Numbered from the stretch's first letter, positions 6,363 through 13,662 are shown. The stretch is DNA of 18,006 nucleotides from an uncultured Collinsella sp. (GCA_902494465.1 CABUTH010000020.1:1-18006); one strand, 5' to 3'. The notes: a model not told the origin generated them from the sequence alone. Numbers and translations are program-made.

Positions 6363-6390
6363 TTGAAAGCGACCTTTCGTGGTATAAACT
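6363..6390 (+). promoter_or_regulatory. Candidate promoter of the type III toxin-antitoxin locus
   Basis: TTGAAA at 6363 and TAAACT at 6385 are separated by 16 bases; TATAAA at 6383 is an overlapping alternative with shorter spacing. Transcription would begin near 6396, giving an RNA of about 115 bases before the hairpin at 6490-6513. Confidence 0.4.
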
Positions 6391-6395
6391 ACTTG

Positions 6396-6513
6396 CCGGA
6401 AGCCGCGGCTTTCAGAGTACGGCTTACGTGTACGTTTAACCTCCGTGGGCGACGGGGTGCCGCAAGGCGTAGAATATCGCCCACCTGTAGGGGCCTGCAG
6501 CGATGCGGGCCCC
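6396..6513 (+). ncRNA. Candidate type III antitoxin RNA with terminator hairpin
   Basis: The leader before the toxin gene is rich in structure. A large hairpin (6445-6484) has an 8-bp outer stem (6445-6452 with 6477-6484) and an inner stem (6457-6461 with 6466-6470) capped by GCAA. A second hairpin (6490-6513) has a 10-bp stem capped by GCGA and acts as the likely attenuator before the toxin ribosome site. Type III systems have this order: promoter, antitoxin RNA, leaky terminator, toxin. I could not find clean tandem repeats of 35-45 bases, the usual hallmark, so the RNA identity rests on position and structure. Confidence 0.45.
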
Positions 6514-6538
6514 GCTTCGTATGAAGGGGGCGTAACCG

Positions 6539-6988
6539 ATGAAGATCGTATCCATCTCTCAGGATTTCTTCGACCTCGTCGAGGGCGACCGCGAGCTCAT
6601 GCTTAAGCACAATCGCCCCTGCATCGTGGTGGTGAGGCTGCGTTTCCGCGGGAAGCGCAGGGACTTCGCCGTGCCGCTGCGTTCCAACATCGCCCCTAAC
6701 GTGCCCAAAGACCAGTACTTTGCGTTGCCACCCCGCCCCACGACGCGCCCCGGCTGCCGCCACGGCATCCACTACATCAAGATGTTCCCCATAACCAAGG
6801 CCTACCAGCGCCGCTTTAGGACCGAGGGCTCGGCCTACTACGAGACACTCCAGCGCATCATCGACGGCAACACCAAGCGCATTGTCTCCGAGTGCCAGGC
6901 ATACCTCGACCGCTACGAGCGCGAGGGAAGGCCTCGCTTTGCCGTCGACATCGACCGCATCGTGGGGCTGCTGGAGGGCGAGAAGTAG
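6539..6988 (+). CDS. ToxN/AbiQ/TenpN-like type III toxin (endoribonuclease)
   Basis: A 149-residue protein that follows the ToxN/AbiQ/TenpN layout. An N-terminal block (SQDFFDLVEGDREL) precedes the hydrophobic strand and platform RPCIVVVRLRFRGKRRDFAV into PLRSNI (residues 46-51), equivalent to the APLTSPK/IPLRSNI segment of known toxins. Then comes HYIKMFPIT (78-86), where ToxN has its FMIPI strand, and a final helix YETLQRIIDGNTKRIVSE (101-118) like the QLQFIRANSDKI helix of ToxN. Such toxins cut mRNA or the antitoxin precursor and are held by the antitoxin RNA; many cause abortive infection. AAGGGGG at 6524-6530 is the ribosome site. A GNRA-capped hairpin just upstream fits the locus type. 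The protein is GC-rich in codon use, so it is well adapted to the host. Confidence 0.6.
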   Translation: MKIVSISQDFFDLVEGDRELMLKHNRPCIVVVRLRFRGKRRDFAVPLRSNIAPNVPKDQYFALPPRPTTRPGCRHGIHYIKMFPITKAYQRRFRTEGSAYYETLQRIIDGNTKRIVSECQAYLDRYEREGRPRFAVDIDRIVGLLEGEK

Positions 6989-7012
6989 GGCACCTCGGCT
7001 CAGTCTCGAGCC

Positions 7013-7035
7013 ATGCGGAGTCGCTCCGCATTTTT
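7013..7035 (+). terminator. Rho-independent terminator after the toxin gene
   Basis: A seven-base-pair stem (7013-7019 with 7025-7031), five-base loop, then TTTTT. It closes the toxin transcript 25 bases past the stop codon. Confidence 0.8.
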
Positions 7036-7196
7036 GAACGCTGCGTGTGCGTCCCAAATACTTGAGAAACAAGCTGTGAAGTGCGGTGGCGCGACCGTGC
7101 CCGTGCATAGCCGTCACCATTAGCGTCTACGCGGCGTCGGCTTCAAGTGGAACTGGCGCCGCTGCTGTATATGGTTTGCCTTGCTGCAAATGGCGA

Positions 7197-7616
7197 TCAG
7201 TGCCCACGATGCTTCTGCTTGCGCTTCAGCTTTCGCTGCTCGAAGCGCGCCTCCGCCTCATCCGCGCGACGCTGGCTTCTTGCTTGAGCCGACTCCCGCT
7301 TCATCGCTTCCCGCTGTGCCGCGAGAGCCTGCTGCGCCTTGGTGCTCATCGCTGGCTGCTTGAGGGCTTTCGCCGCCTCGCGAGCGCGCCGCTTGGGGTT
7401 CTTCGCGGGCTTGCTTGCCTCAGCCGGTTCGCCACCGAAGAACGAGAGCTTCTCCCATTCACTTGTAACGAATCGCAGAATCTCCTCATCGGACGGCTCC
7501 GCGCCGAAGACGATGCGGGCGACGCCATACCTTCCGCCCTCGACGTGCTCCGCCAGCCCGACCCAGAATTGGCCGTCGTGATATACGGTCAGGGTGGACG
7601 ACACGCTGATCTGCAT
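7197..7616 (-). CDS. yjdF: YjdF family protein (DUF2992)
   Basis: A 139-residue protein of the YjdF family. The N-terminal part has the typical STLTVYHDGQFWVGLAE and VARIVFGAEPSDEEI; the C-terminal half is a highly charged, coiled-coil-like Lys/Arg/Glu/Ala segment (NPKRRAREAAKALKQ, STKAQQALAAQREAMK) ending KHRGH, as in other members. The start at 7616 is chosen for the AAAGGAGG ribosome site at 7624-7631; a longer frame to 7784 lies in the leader. The molecular function is not known. In Firmicutes the gene is controlled by the yjdF riboswitch, which binds azaaromatic compounds, so a role in handling such compounds is inferred. A matching structured leader is present here. Confidence 0.85.
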   Translation of the reverse strand: MQISVSSTLTVYHDGQFWVGLAEHVEGGRYGVARIVFGAEPSDEEILRFVTSEWEKLSFFGGEPAEASKPAKNPKRRAREAAKALKQPAMSTKAQQALAAQREAMKRESAQARSQRRADEAEARFEQRKLKRKQKHRGH

Positions 7617-7629
7617 GGCTGGTTCCTCC

Positions 7630-7739
7630 TTTATGTAGATGACCATGCAGAGAAGGGACAACCAAGGAGGCAGGTTACTGATGCGGACTCCCGCACGCCC
7701 ACGACTACCCGACGGGGACTGTGTTTTCATCTCTGATGT
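7630..7739 (-). promoter_or_regulatory. Probable yjdF riboswitch in the leader of yjdF
   Basis: The leader can close into one domain: CATCAGAGA at 7738-7730 pairs with TCTCTG(C)ATG at 7653-7644 (nine pairs, one bulged C). Inside lie a small hairpin TGCGGGAGTCCGCA, an AACC/GGTT stem enclosing TGCCTCC, and unpaired GATGAAAACACAG. Position, length and the purine-rich joining segment fit the yjdF motif (azaaromatic riboswitch). The ribosome site AAAGGAGG lies just beyond the closing stem. A covariance-model search was not possible, so the class is assigned by context and fold. Confidence 0.55.
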
Positions 7740-7743
7740 CCGC

Positions 7744-7752
7744 ATTGTAGCA
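7744..7752 (-). promoter_or_regulatory. Extended -10 promoter of the yjdF leader
   Basis: On the - strand TGCTACAAT gives a TG extended -10 with hexamer TACAAT at 7749-7744. Transcription would start near 7738, exactly at the first base of the closing stem of the leader RNA. The -35 region is poor, as is usual for extended -10 promoters. Confidence 0.5.
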
Positions 7753-7832
7753 CGCGTGAATGCGCCCGGCATCGCTGCCGACATGGCGCGACTGGGATTC
7801 GCTCCCCGACGCGCCCTTGTGTATATTGTCTT

Positions 7833-7875
7833 CTCGGTTTCGAAACTTTAGAAATATTCGAGTTTCGAAACCGAG
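7833..7875. promoter_or_regulatory. 15-bp inverted repeat with nested TTTCGAAA palindromes
   Basis: CTCGGTTTCGAAACT (7833-7847) and its exact complement (7861-7875) flank a 13-base AT-rich core. Each arm contains the 12-bp palindrome GGTTTCGAAACC, and the core carries the related TTTAGAAA. It ends ten bases before the ATPase ATG and overlaps its probable promoter, so an operator for self-control of the ATPase gene is likely; a hairpin in the RNA is an alternative. Confidence 0.6.
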
Positions 7876-7884
7876 AGGGAGCGG

Positions 7885-8454
7885 ATGATGGCATGGGTGG
7901 ACCGCACTACGTACATGGAGCGGCTTTGGGCGCTCGAGGGCACCCGGGACATCAAGGTGATCACGGGGATGCGCCGCTCTGGTAGGTCCGAGCTTATGAA
8001 GGCGTTCTCCGCCTCCGTTGCTCGGAGGGACCCATCCTCCAACAACGTCTACATCGATCTGCTGGACCTCGACAACGAGCCGCTGCTTGAGTATCACACG
8101 CTGTATCACGAAATCATCGAGCGGCACAAAGAGGGCACCCGCAACCGTCTCTTCATCGACAAGGTGCAGCTGTGCGAGGGTTTCGAGAAAGCAATTAACA
8201 GCATTCACGCACGTGGCGGATGGGATATCTACCTCACGGGATCGAACGCGTTCCTCCTGAGTTTGGACCTGGCAACCCTGTTCACAGGGCGCCACGGGGA
8301 GGTACACATCCTCCCCTTCAGCTTCGGCGAATACCGCTCCTACTTCGACGAGCAGGGGGCCGTCGACGACGACTTCGACGGATTCATCAGGCGCGGCGGG
8401 CTCGCCGGGTCCTACGATTACGATGACATCTCGGAGTCGTACGGTTTCCTTCGG
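7885..8454 (+). pseudogene. Truncated AAA ATPase (AAA_14/DUF4143 family) with degenerate Walker motifs
   Basis: About 190 residues match the N-terminal AAA_14 domain of the large ATPases that normally carry a C-terminal DUF4143 domain and run to about 400 residues. The domain order is clear: Walker A region VITGMRRSGRSELM (residues 26-38), Walker B region LFIDKVQ (89-95), IYLTGSNAFLLS (115-126), FTGRHGEVHILPFSFGEY (133-150) and GGLAGSY (171-177). The Walker A lysine is arginine (GMRRSGRS rather than GxRRxGKS) and the Walker B glutamate is lysine (FIDKVQ rather than FIDEVQ), so ATP hydrolysis should be lost. Family similarity stops near 8454 and the frame runs on antisense into the alcohol dehydrogenase end at 8483. 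DUF4143 is absent. This is a decaying gene left by a rearrangement at the ADH end. Confidence 0.75.
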
Positions 8455-8482
8455 CGCGGGCGGATTGGGACCGAGCGCCGAT

Positions 8483-9646
8483 CTAGAGACACTCGGTCAG
8501 AATCTGGAACACCTCGCTGCGCTCCAGTTTCTTGGCGCAGCCGCCGGTGAGCATGCAGGTGTCCGCAACCTTGTGCAGCGTCTCGTCGGACGTGTCTGAG
8601 CCCATCTCGGCGAAGCTCGTGGGAAGCCCCATCTCGCCGATGAACGTCTGCAAGCGCTCGATGCCCTCGAGCGCCACCGTAAGGTCGTCTTTGCCCTTGG
8701 CGTCGACGCCCCACACCTCGCGCGCCCAGCGGGCGAACTGCTCGGGCGCCTCAGGGGCAAGGTGACGGTAGAGCGCAGGATGGATGACCGCGAGCCCCAT
8801 GCCGTGGTTGGTGTGGGTGTACGCGCCGTACTGGTGCTGGATCATGTGCGCCTGGAAGTCCGTTGACTTGCCGATCTTGAGCACGCCGTTCTCGGCCATG
8901 GCGGAGTCATAGACGAGCTCGCTTCGGGCATCGAGATTCTGGTCGTCGTCCGAGATGACGCGCATGTTGCGGATGACGTTGCGCTGGATGGCGAGGTTGA
9001 TGTCGTCGGTGACGTTGCGTCCGCGCGGGCTTCCGAAATAGCTCTCCATGCAGTGCGAGAGCGTGTCGAACGCGCAGCTCATGAACTGCGCGTGCGGTAC
9101 GGTGAGCGGGAGCGCCGGGTCGAGCGCCGCCCACATGGGCATTGCCCCCAGATAGGCGCCCTTCATGTGCGTCTCCTCGTTGGTGATGACGGCGCCGTTG
9201 TTCTGCTCGGCGCCCGTACCGGAGAGTGTCACGATGCAGCCCATGGGGATGAACGAGCTCGGCATCTTGCCGTCGGCGTGCTCGAACGTCTCGATGTCCT
9301 CGTCAAGCATCGCCTGCGCGGAGACCACCTTGCAGCAGTCGAAGACCGACCCGCCGCCGACGGCGAGAATGATGTCGACCTGCTCCTCGCGTGCGAGCGC
9401 AGCGCCTTCCTGGCACTTCTCGTAGGTCGGATTGGGCATGATGCCGCCGAAGTCCACCACGCGCTTGCCCGCGCTCGTGAGCTTATCGACCACGTGGCCG
9501 TAGACGCCGGTTCGTTTGACCGAGCCTCCGCCGTAGGCGAGCATCACTGTCTTGCCCATGGCGCCCATCTCGGCGTCGAGTGCCTGGTCCATGGCCCCCT
9601 CGCCGAAGTAATTTCTGACCGGGTAGTCGTACGTGAATGAGTTCAT
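8483..9646 (-). CDS. Iron-dependent alcohol dehydrogenase (group III, YqhD/butanol dehydrogenase-like)
   Basis: A 387-residue cytoplasmic NAD(P)H-dependent enzyme that interconverts aldehydes and alcohols. The N-terminal dinucleotide domain has MLAYGGGSVKRTGVY (35-49) and AVGGGSVFD (95-103). The metal ligands fall in the expected places: D194 and H198 in FDTLSHCMESY, H267 in DFQAHMIQH and H281 in TNHGMG. The start at 9646 (MNSFTYDYPVRNYFGEG) is taken because AGGAGG precedes it and the conserved N-terminus begins there; a longer frame to 9721 overlaps the upstream gene. It lies 44 bases after the aldo-keto reductase gene on the same strand, so the two likely form one operon reducing aldehydes or ketones. 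A short inverted repeat (8451-8457 with 8475-8481) follows the stop without a T-tract. Confidence 0.9.
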   Translation of the reverse strand: MNSFTYDYPVRNYFGEGAMDQALDAEMGAMGKTVMLAYGGGSVKRTGVYGHVVDKLTSAGKRVVDFGGIMPNPTYEKCQEGAALAREEQVDIILAVGGGSVFDCCKVVSAQAMLDEDIETFEHADGKMPSSFIPMGCIVTLSGTGAEQNNGAVITNEETHMKGAYLGAMPMWAALDPALPLTVPHAQFMSCAFDTLSHCMESYFGSPRGRNVTDDINLAIQRNVIRNMRVISDDDQNLDARSELVYDSAMAENGVLKIGKSTDFQAHMIQHQYGAYTHTNHGMGLAVIHPALYRHLAPEAPEQFARWAREVWGVDAKGKDDLTVALEGIERLQTFIGEMGLPTSFAEMGSDTSDETLHKVADTCMLTGGCAKKLERSEVFQILTECL

Positions 9647-9690
9647 GGCAGTTCCTCCTAGTAAGTTATCAGTGCGGTCTGACCGCTCGT

Positions 9691-10542
9691 CTACACGTTG
9701 CGCACGAGCCCGGACATCCATTCGATGGTGGCGGGGTCGTGGTGGTCGAAGAACGCGCTGCGCCCGGTGTCGAGCGCGGCGATGGCGACCATCTCGTCTT
9801 CGCCCAGCGCGAAGTCGAAGACGTCGAAGTTCTGCTCCATGCGATCGCGGTGCGTGCTCTTAGGGATGCAGACCACACCGCGCTGCAGCAGCCAGCGCAA
9901 CACGACCTGGGCGACCGTCTTGCCGTGCGCCTCGCCGATGCGAGCGAGGACCTCGTTGCGGAAGAGGTCGTTTCTGCCCTCCGCAAAGGGCGCCCAGCCC
10001 TCCATGGCCACCTCCTTGCCGGCCATGTACTCCTGCGCCTCGCGCTGCTGGAAGAACGCGTTGCACTCGACTTGGTTCACGGCGGGGGCGATGCGGTTGA
10101 ACGAGATGAGGTTTGCAAGGTGATCGGGGTAGAAGTTAGCTGTACCTATGGCGCGGATAACGCCCTGCTCGTAGAGCTCCTCCATGGCGCGCCACGCGCC
10201 GAAGACGTCGCCGAACGGCTGGTGGATGAGGTAGAGGTCGACGTAGTCGAGCCCCAGCCGCCTGAGCGACGCGTCGAAGCCGCGCTTGGCCCCCTCGTAG
10301 CTCGCATTCGACATCCACAGCTTAGTCGTCACGAACACCTCGTCGCGCGGCAGGCCGCTCGCGCGAACGGCGGCCCCGACCGCCTCCTCGTTGGCGTAGC
10401 TTGCGGCCGTGTCGAGCAACCGGTAGCCGACCGAGAGCGCGTCCTCCACGGCGCGCTGGCATTCCGCGGCGTCCGGGATCTGGTACACGCCGAAGCCGAG
10501 CTGGGGCATCCTGACGCCGTTGTTCAAGGTGATGTAGTCCAT
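9691..10542 (-). CDS. Aldo-keto reductase, 2,5-diketogluconate reductase-like
   Basis: A 283-residue (alpha/beta)8-barrel oxidoreductase using NADPH to reduce aldehydes and ketones. The catalytic tetrad is intact: D44 and Y49 in [12 protein letters not shown]74 in TTKLW and H107 in [24 protein letters not shown] near residues 228-245 holds the NADPH phosphate-binding residues. The start at 10542 ([18 protein letters not shown]) is preceded by AAGGAAGG; an upstream in-frame ATG at 10560 lacks a ribosome site. It is first in a two-gene operon with the iron-dependent alcohol dehydrogenase and faces away from another AKR operon at 10828 across a 285-base control region. The substrate is not known. 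Confidence 0.9.
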   Translation of the reverse strand: MDYITLNNGVRMPQLGFGVYQIPDAAECQRAVEDALSVGYRLLDTAASYANEEAVGAAVRASGLPRDEVFVTTKLWMSNASYEGAKRGFDASLRRLGLDYVDLYLIHQPFGDVFGAWRAMEELYEQGVIRAIGTANFYPDHLANLISFNRIAPAVNQVECNAFFQQREAQEYMAGKEVAMEGWAPFAEGRNDLFRNEVLARIGEAHGKTVAQVVLRWLLQRGVVCIPKSTHRDRMEQNFDVFDFALGEDEMVAIAALDTGRSAFFDHHDPATIEWMSGLVRNV

Positions 10543-10827
10543 GGCCTTCCTTTCTCGCAACTTGACGTATCCACCGTACGAGGGACGCCGCGCCGGCGGA
10601 AGTTTCCGTTGGTGAGGGTCCTATAACGCTGGGGTGCGCACGGGGTTATAACCCGCGGGTTCAGGGCACCGCACCAAAGGGGGATTCCGCCGAGCGCTCC
10701 GAGGTCGTACGCTTGGCGATGAGAGAGCGCAAGCCACCGACAGGGGGTGTGCCTAACGGAACTCGATGAACGGGCGGACGTGGGCTTCGCAAACAAATGA
10801 CGGATATCATAGACAGGGAGAACAGGA
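10543..10827. promoter_or_regulatory. Divergent control region between two AKR operons
   Basis: No gene is seen in these 285 bases. A perfect 12-bp palindrome GGGTTATAACCC (10643-10654) has a TATAAC half-copy 20 bases to its left (10622-10627), a spacing typical of paired regulator half-sites. The same TATAACC word occurs in the LysR-AKR intergenic region (17752-17758) and before the flavodoxin gene (complement at 13725-13731). It may be the operator of both operons. Confidence 0.4.
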
Positions 10828-11817
10828 ATGGACAAGCGCGTTTTGGGAAAGAGCGGCATCGAAGTCAGCCCGCTCGGCATGGGCTGCATGGGAATCACGC
10901 ACGCGAGCGGAGACCCGATGCCCGACGACGAGGCCGTGAGCGTCGTCCGTCAGGCCCACGAGATGGGCTATACCTTCTTTGACACGGCGGAGTGCTACGT
11001 TGGCACGTGCGCCGACGGGACCGAGGCGCACAACGAGGACGTGGTGGGCAAGGCGCTCGCGCCCGTGCGCGACGAGGTTGTCATTGCCACCAAATTCGGC
11101 GTCACGCACGCCCCGGACAAGACCATCCTCGTGGACTCGCGCCCCGAGGTTATCCGTATCTCGGTGGAGAATAGCCTGCGCCGGCTGCGCACCGACCACA
11201 TCGACCTCTACTACCAGCACCGAATCGACCCAAAGGTCGAGCCTGAGGTCGTTGCAGGCACCATGGCAGACCTCATCAAGGAAGGTAAGATCCGCGCCTG
11301 GGGAATCTCCGAGGCGACGGAGGAGTACCTGCGTCGCGCCGATGCGGTGTGCCCCGTCTCCGCCGTCCAGAACCGCTACTCCATGATGGCGCGCTGGAAC
11401 GAATCCCTGTTCCCCGTGCTCGAGGAGCTGAATGTCGCCCTCGTGGCATTCTCTCCCATGGCGAACGGCTTTCTGACGGGCGCGTACAGCCACAACACCA
11501 GATTCGAGGGCGCCCAAGACTACCGCGATGGCATGCCGCAGTACACAGAGGAAGGCGAAAGGCGCGCCGAGCCCCTCATGCGGTTCGTTCGCGAGCTGGC
11601 TGAGCTGCACGCGGCGACGCCCGTCCAGGTCTCCCTTTCCTGGATGCTCGAGAAGAAGCCCTATATCATCCCCATCCCGGGCAGTCGCAAGCCCGAACGA
11701 CTGCTCGAGAACCTCGGTGCCGCCGAGGTCAGGCTCACCGACGATGAGGTTGCCAAGGTCGACGGGCTGCTCAACGGACTCGACCTCATGGTATTCGGCG
11801 GGCACGCGGTAAGGTAG
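10828..11817 (+). CDS. Aldo-keto reductase, YakC/AKR13-like
   Basis: A 329-residue aldo-keto reductase of the longer type that begins RVLGKSGIEVSPLGMGCMG. The tetrad is D52 and Y57 (FFDTAECYVG), K89 (IATKFG) and H131 (YYQHRID). The C-terminal PIPGSRKPERLLENLGA is the NADPH-binding segment. GGGAG eight bases before the ATG is the ribosome site. It heads a + strand operon: the RibD-C reductase gene starts six bases after its stop and the lipoprotein hydrolase overlaps that one. It differs clearly from the two shorter AKRs nearby, so it is not a recent duplicate of them. Likely acts in the cytoplasm on a carbonyl compound. Confidence 0.9.
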   Translation: MDKRVLGKSGIEVSPLGMGCMGITHASGDPMPDDEAVSVVRQAHEMGYTFFDTAECYVGTCADGTEAHNEDVVGKALAPVRDEVVIATKFGVTHAPDKTILVDSRPEVIRISVENSLRRLRTDHIDLYYQHRIDPKVEPEVVAGTMADLIKEGKIRAWGISEATEEYLRRADAVCPVSAVQNRYSMMARWNESLFPVLEELNVALVAFSPMANGFLTGAYSHNTRFEGAQDYRDGMPQYTEEGERRAEPLMRFVRELAELHAATPVQVSLSWMLEKKPYIIPIPGSRKPERLLENLGAAEVRLTDDEVAKVDGLLNGLDLMVFGGHAVR

Positions 11818-11823
11818 GGAGCC

Positions 11824-12531
11824 ATGAACATTAGACCCTATGTCGTCTGTCACATCTTTGCCGGGCTCAACGGCCGCATCGACGGCGCGTACATGCTCGA
11901 CCCCGCTGCCTCGCCCGCACGCGCCGCGTACTCTCGCATGCAGGTCGAGTTCGGGGCGGACGCCGTGGCGTACGGGGCCGTGACCACGAAGGGCTTCGTC
12001 GGGTCGCGCCCCCTTGCGCTCGGTACCCACGGGAGCGCGCCCAAGGGGGACTTCGTGGCGCCTCACGCCGAACGATCGTTCTACGTCTCCGTCGACCCCG
12101 CCGGGGAGATTGCATGGGATTCTGCGACCTATCGTCGCGCCGGCCGTGCGAACGCGCACGTCATCGAGGTCCTCACCGAGGCGGCGTCGCCGGCGTATCG
12201 CGACTATCTGCGAGAGCGCGGCGTCTCATACGTGCTTGCCGGCTCGCGCGGGCTAGACCTCCCGCTCGCCCTGCGCAAGCTGCGCGAGCTTTTCGGCATC
12301 GAGCGCCTGCTCGTGTGCGGCGGCGGAAAGACGGACATGTCGTTTCTTGCCGCGGGCGTGCTTGACGAGCTGAGCCTCGTTCTCTCCCCGACGGTCTCGG
12401 GGGAGCCCGAAACGGCTTCCGTCTTCGACGAGATGCCTCGCTCAGCCGGCGGTTCGCACGCATTCTCGCTCGAGCGCGTCGAGCGCCTTGCCGGCGACGG
12501 CCTCCACCTCGTCTATCGAGTGCAGCGATGA
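11824..12531 (+). CDS. RibD C-terminal domain reductase (dihydrofolate-reductase fold)
   Basis: A 235-residue protein with the RibD_C/DHFR-like fold. N-terminal YVVCHIFAGLNGRIDG and the glycine-rich LLVCGGGKTDMSFLAAGVLDELSLVL (about residues 160-185) match the substrate and NADPH-binding regions. There is no deaminase domain, so this is not a full RibD; stand-alone members are often NADPH reductases of unknown substrate. The gene follows the AKR by six bases and its stop overlaps the next ATG by four (ATGA), so the three are translated together. A riboflavin gene cluster is not present, which argues against a riboflavin role. Confidence 0.85.
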   Translation: MNIRPYVVCHIFAGLNGRIDGAYMLDPAASPARAAYSRMQVEFGADAVAYGAVTTKGFVGSRPLALGTHGSAPKGDFVAPHAERSFYVSVDPAGEIAWDSATYRRAGRANAHVIEVLTEAASPAYRDYLRERGVSYVLAGSRGLDLPLALRKLRELFGIERLLVCGGGKTDMSFLAAGVLDELSLVLSPTVSGEPETASVFDEMPRSAGGSHAFSLERVERLAGDGLHLVYRVQR

Positions 12532-13529
12532 TGTCGCGCCGTTCGTTTCTGGAGGCTGCCGCGTGGTTGGCCGCTGCGGGCAGCCTTGCCGGCTGCTCGT
12601 CGGACGGGACCGCCGGAGTCGCGCGCGGCTCCGCTCCGGGCACGGTCACGGCGGACACTCCCATCTACGACGTCATCAACAACCCTTTGTTCGATGGCTA
12701 CGGGCGTCTGCTCTTCCCCACAACGCTCCATCCGCCGACAGAGGATATGGCGCTCGACGACCTTTCCGCTTGCCTGCCGTGGTACTCGGAGATCCATACG
12801 AGCACCACGGTCGATATCGTCAGCTATCTGCTGTCAGAGCGCGCAGCGGAACGGACGGTCTTCTACGACATCTACACGGATGCCGAGAAGACCGCCGACC
12901 CCTCGCTCGCCAACACGGGGCTCTTCCGCTTCGCTGCCGAGGGAGTGGGCGGCGCGTCTGCACCGTTTGCCGTGGTAAGCGCGGGCGGCGGATTCGCCTA
13001 CGTCGCTGCCATGCACGACTCCTTCCCGCACTGCCTGCACTTGGCTCGCGCCGGTATCAACGGGTTCGCAGTGATTTACCGTCCGGATGCACGGCTTGCC
13101 TGCGAGGACTTGGCCCGTGCCGTCTCCTTCATCTTCGAGCATGCCGATGAGCTCGGCGTGGACACGTCGGGCTATTCGCTGTGGGGCGGCTCGGCCGGTG
13201 CGCGCATGGCGGCATGGGTCGGCGGCTACGGCCCGGCCGCCTTTGGCGCGCCGGCAGGAACGCCCCAGCCCGCGGCGGCCATCATGCAGTACACCGGCAT
13301 GAGCGAGCTGACGGGTGCCGACCCCGCGACCTACACCTGCGTAGGTGATCGCGACGGCATCGCCAGCTGGCGCACAATGCAGGGACGTATCGACGCGCTC
13401 GCCAAGACGGGCGTGCCCACGGAGTTTCATGTTTACGAAGGCCTGAGCCACGGCTTTGGCCTGGGTGTCGACACCGTGGCAGAGGGCTGGATCGACGATG
13501 CCCTCGCGTTTTGGAAGGCGCAGCGATGA
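12528..13529 (+). CDS. Tat-exported lipoprotein alpha/beta hydrolase (esterase-like)
   Basis: A 333-residue hydrolase. The N-terminus MMSRRSFLEAAAWLAAAGSL with lipobox LAGC (C23) is a Tat signal ending in a lipidation site, so the folded enzyme sits on the outer face of the membrane. The body has the esterase layout: oxyanion region SAGGGF (151-156), nucleophile S222 in LWGGSAGA, probable acid D274 or D276 in VGDRDG and H308 in GLSHGFG. This is like small BD-FAE/acetyl-esterase lipoproteins of Coriobacteriia. The gene overlaps the RibD-C gene by four bases. A second Tat-lipoprotein hydrolase sits at 14341-15249 in the facing operon. The substrate is unknown; an ester or small acyl compound is likely. 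Confidence 0.85.
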   Translation: MMSRRSFLEAAAWLAAAGSLAGCSSDGTAGVARGSAPGTVTADTPIYDVINNPLFDGYGRLLFPTTLHPPTEDMALDDLSACLPWYSEIHTSTTVDIVSYLLSERAAERTVFYDIYTDAEKTADPSLANTGLFRFAAEGVGGASAPFAVVSAGGGFAYVAAMHDSFPHCLHLARAGINGFAVIYRPDARLACEDLARAVSFIFEHADELGVDTSGYSLWGGSAGARMAAWVGGYGPAAFGAPAGTPQPAAAIMQYTGMSELTGADPATYTCVGDRDGIASWRTMQGRIDALAKTGVPTEFHVYEGLSHGFGLGVDTVAEGWIDDALAFWKAQR

Positions 13530-13662
13530 GGAGACAAGACGTATCTTCCTTGCGGCGGCGGCCGGCGCAACCTCCGCCCTACTTGCCGGGTGCGGCTGGG
13601 ATAACACCGGCGAAGAGCAAGGGTCGGATCGAGGCCAGGCGTCGCTCGTCGACGTTGCGTGA
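13526..13662 (+). pseudogene. Remnant of a second Tat-lipoprotein gene (signal peptide only)
   Basis: Directly after the hydrolase, a frame encodes TRRIFLAAAAGATSALLAGC and then GWDNTGEEQGSDRGQ before a stop at 13660: a complete Tat motif, hydrophobic core and lipobox with only about 20 residues behind it. The matching ATG at 13526 overlaps the previous stop as ATGA, the same coupling seen at 12528, but it is in another frame, so a small indel separates start and signal peptide. This is a decayed gene whose body has been deleted. The former product cannot be named; the exported flavodoxin at 16148 has a similar signal. Confidence 0.6.

Noticed and set aside
6989..7196. Possible gene in the gap between the toxin and yjdF
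   Set aside because: Apart from the toxin terminator at 7013-7035, no frame has a start with a ribosome site or a recognisable sequence; the open + frame here continues antisense through yjdF.
8455..8550. Continuation of the ATPase frame to a stop at 8550
   Set aside because: After about residue 190 the sequence has no family likeness and is antisense to the end of the alcohol dehydrogenase gene, so it is run-off translation of a truncated gene.
9669..10626. Open frames on the + strand opposite the AKR and ADH genes
   Set aside because: They are shadows of the - strand enzymes, which carry intact catalytic tetrads and metal ligands.
10807..12159. A 450-codon open frame on the - strand opposite the AKR and RibD-C genes
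   Set aside because: Same shadow pattern; the + strand genes have catalytic motifs and coupled starts, while this frame shows no recognisable domain.
11824..12531. Riboflavin biosynthesis gene ribD
   Set aside because: Only the reductase-type domain is present, with no deaminase domain and no other rib genes nearby, so the ribD name is not justified.
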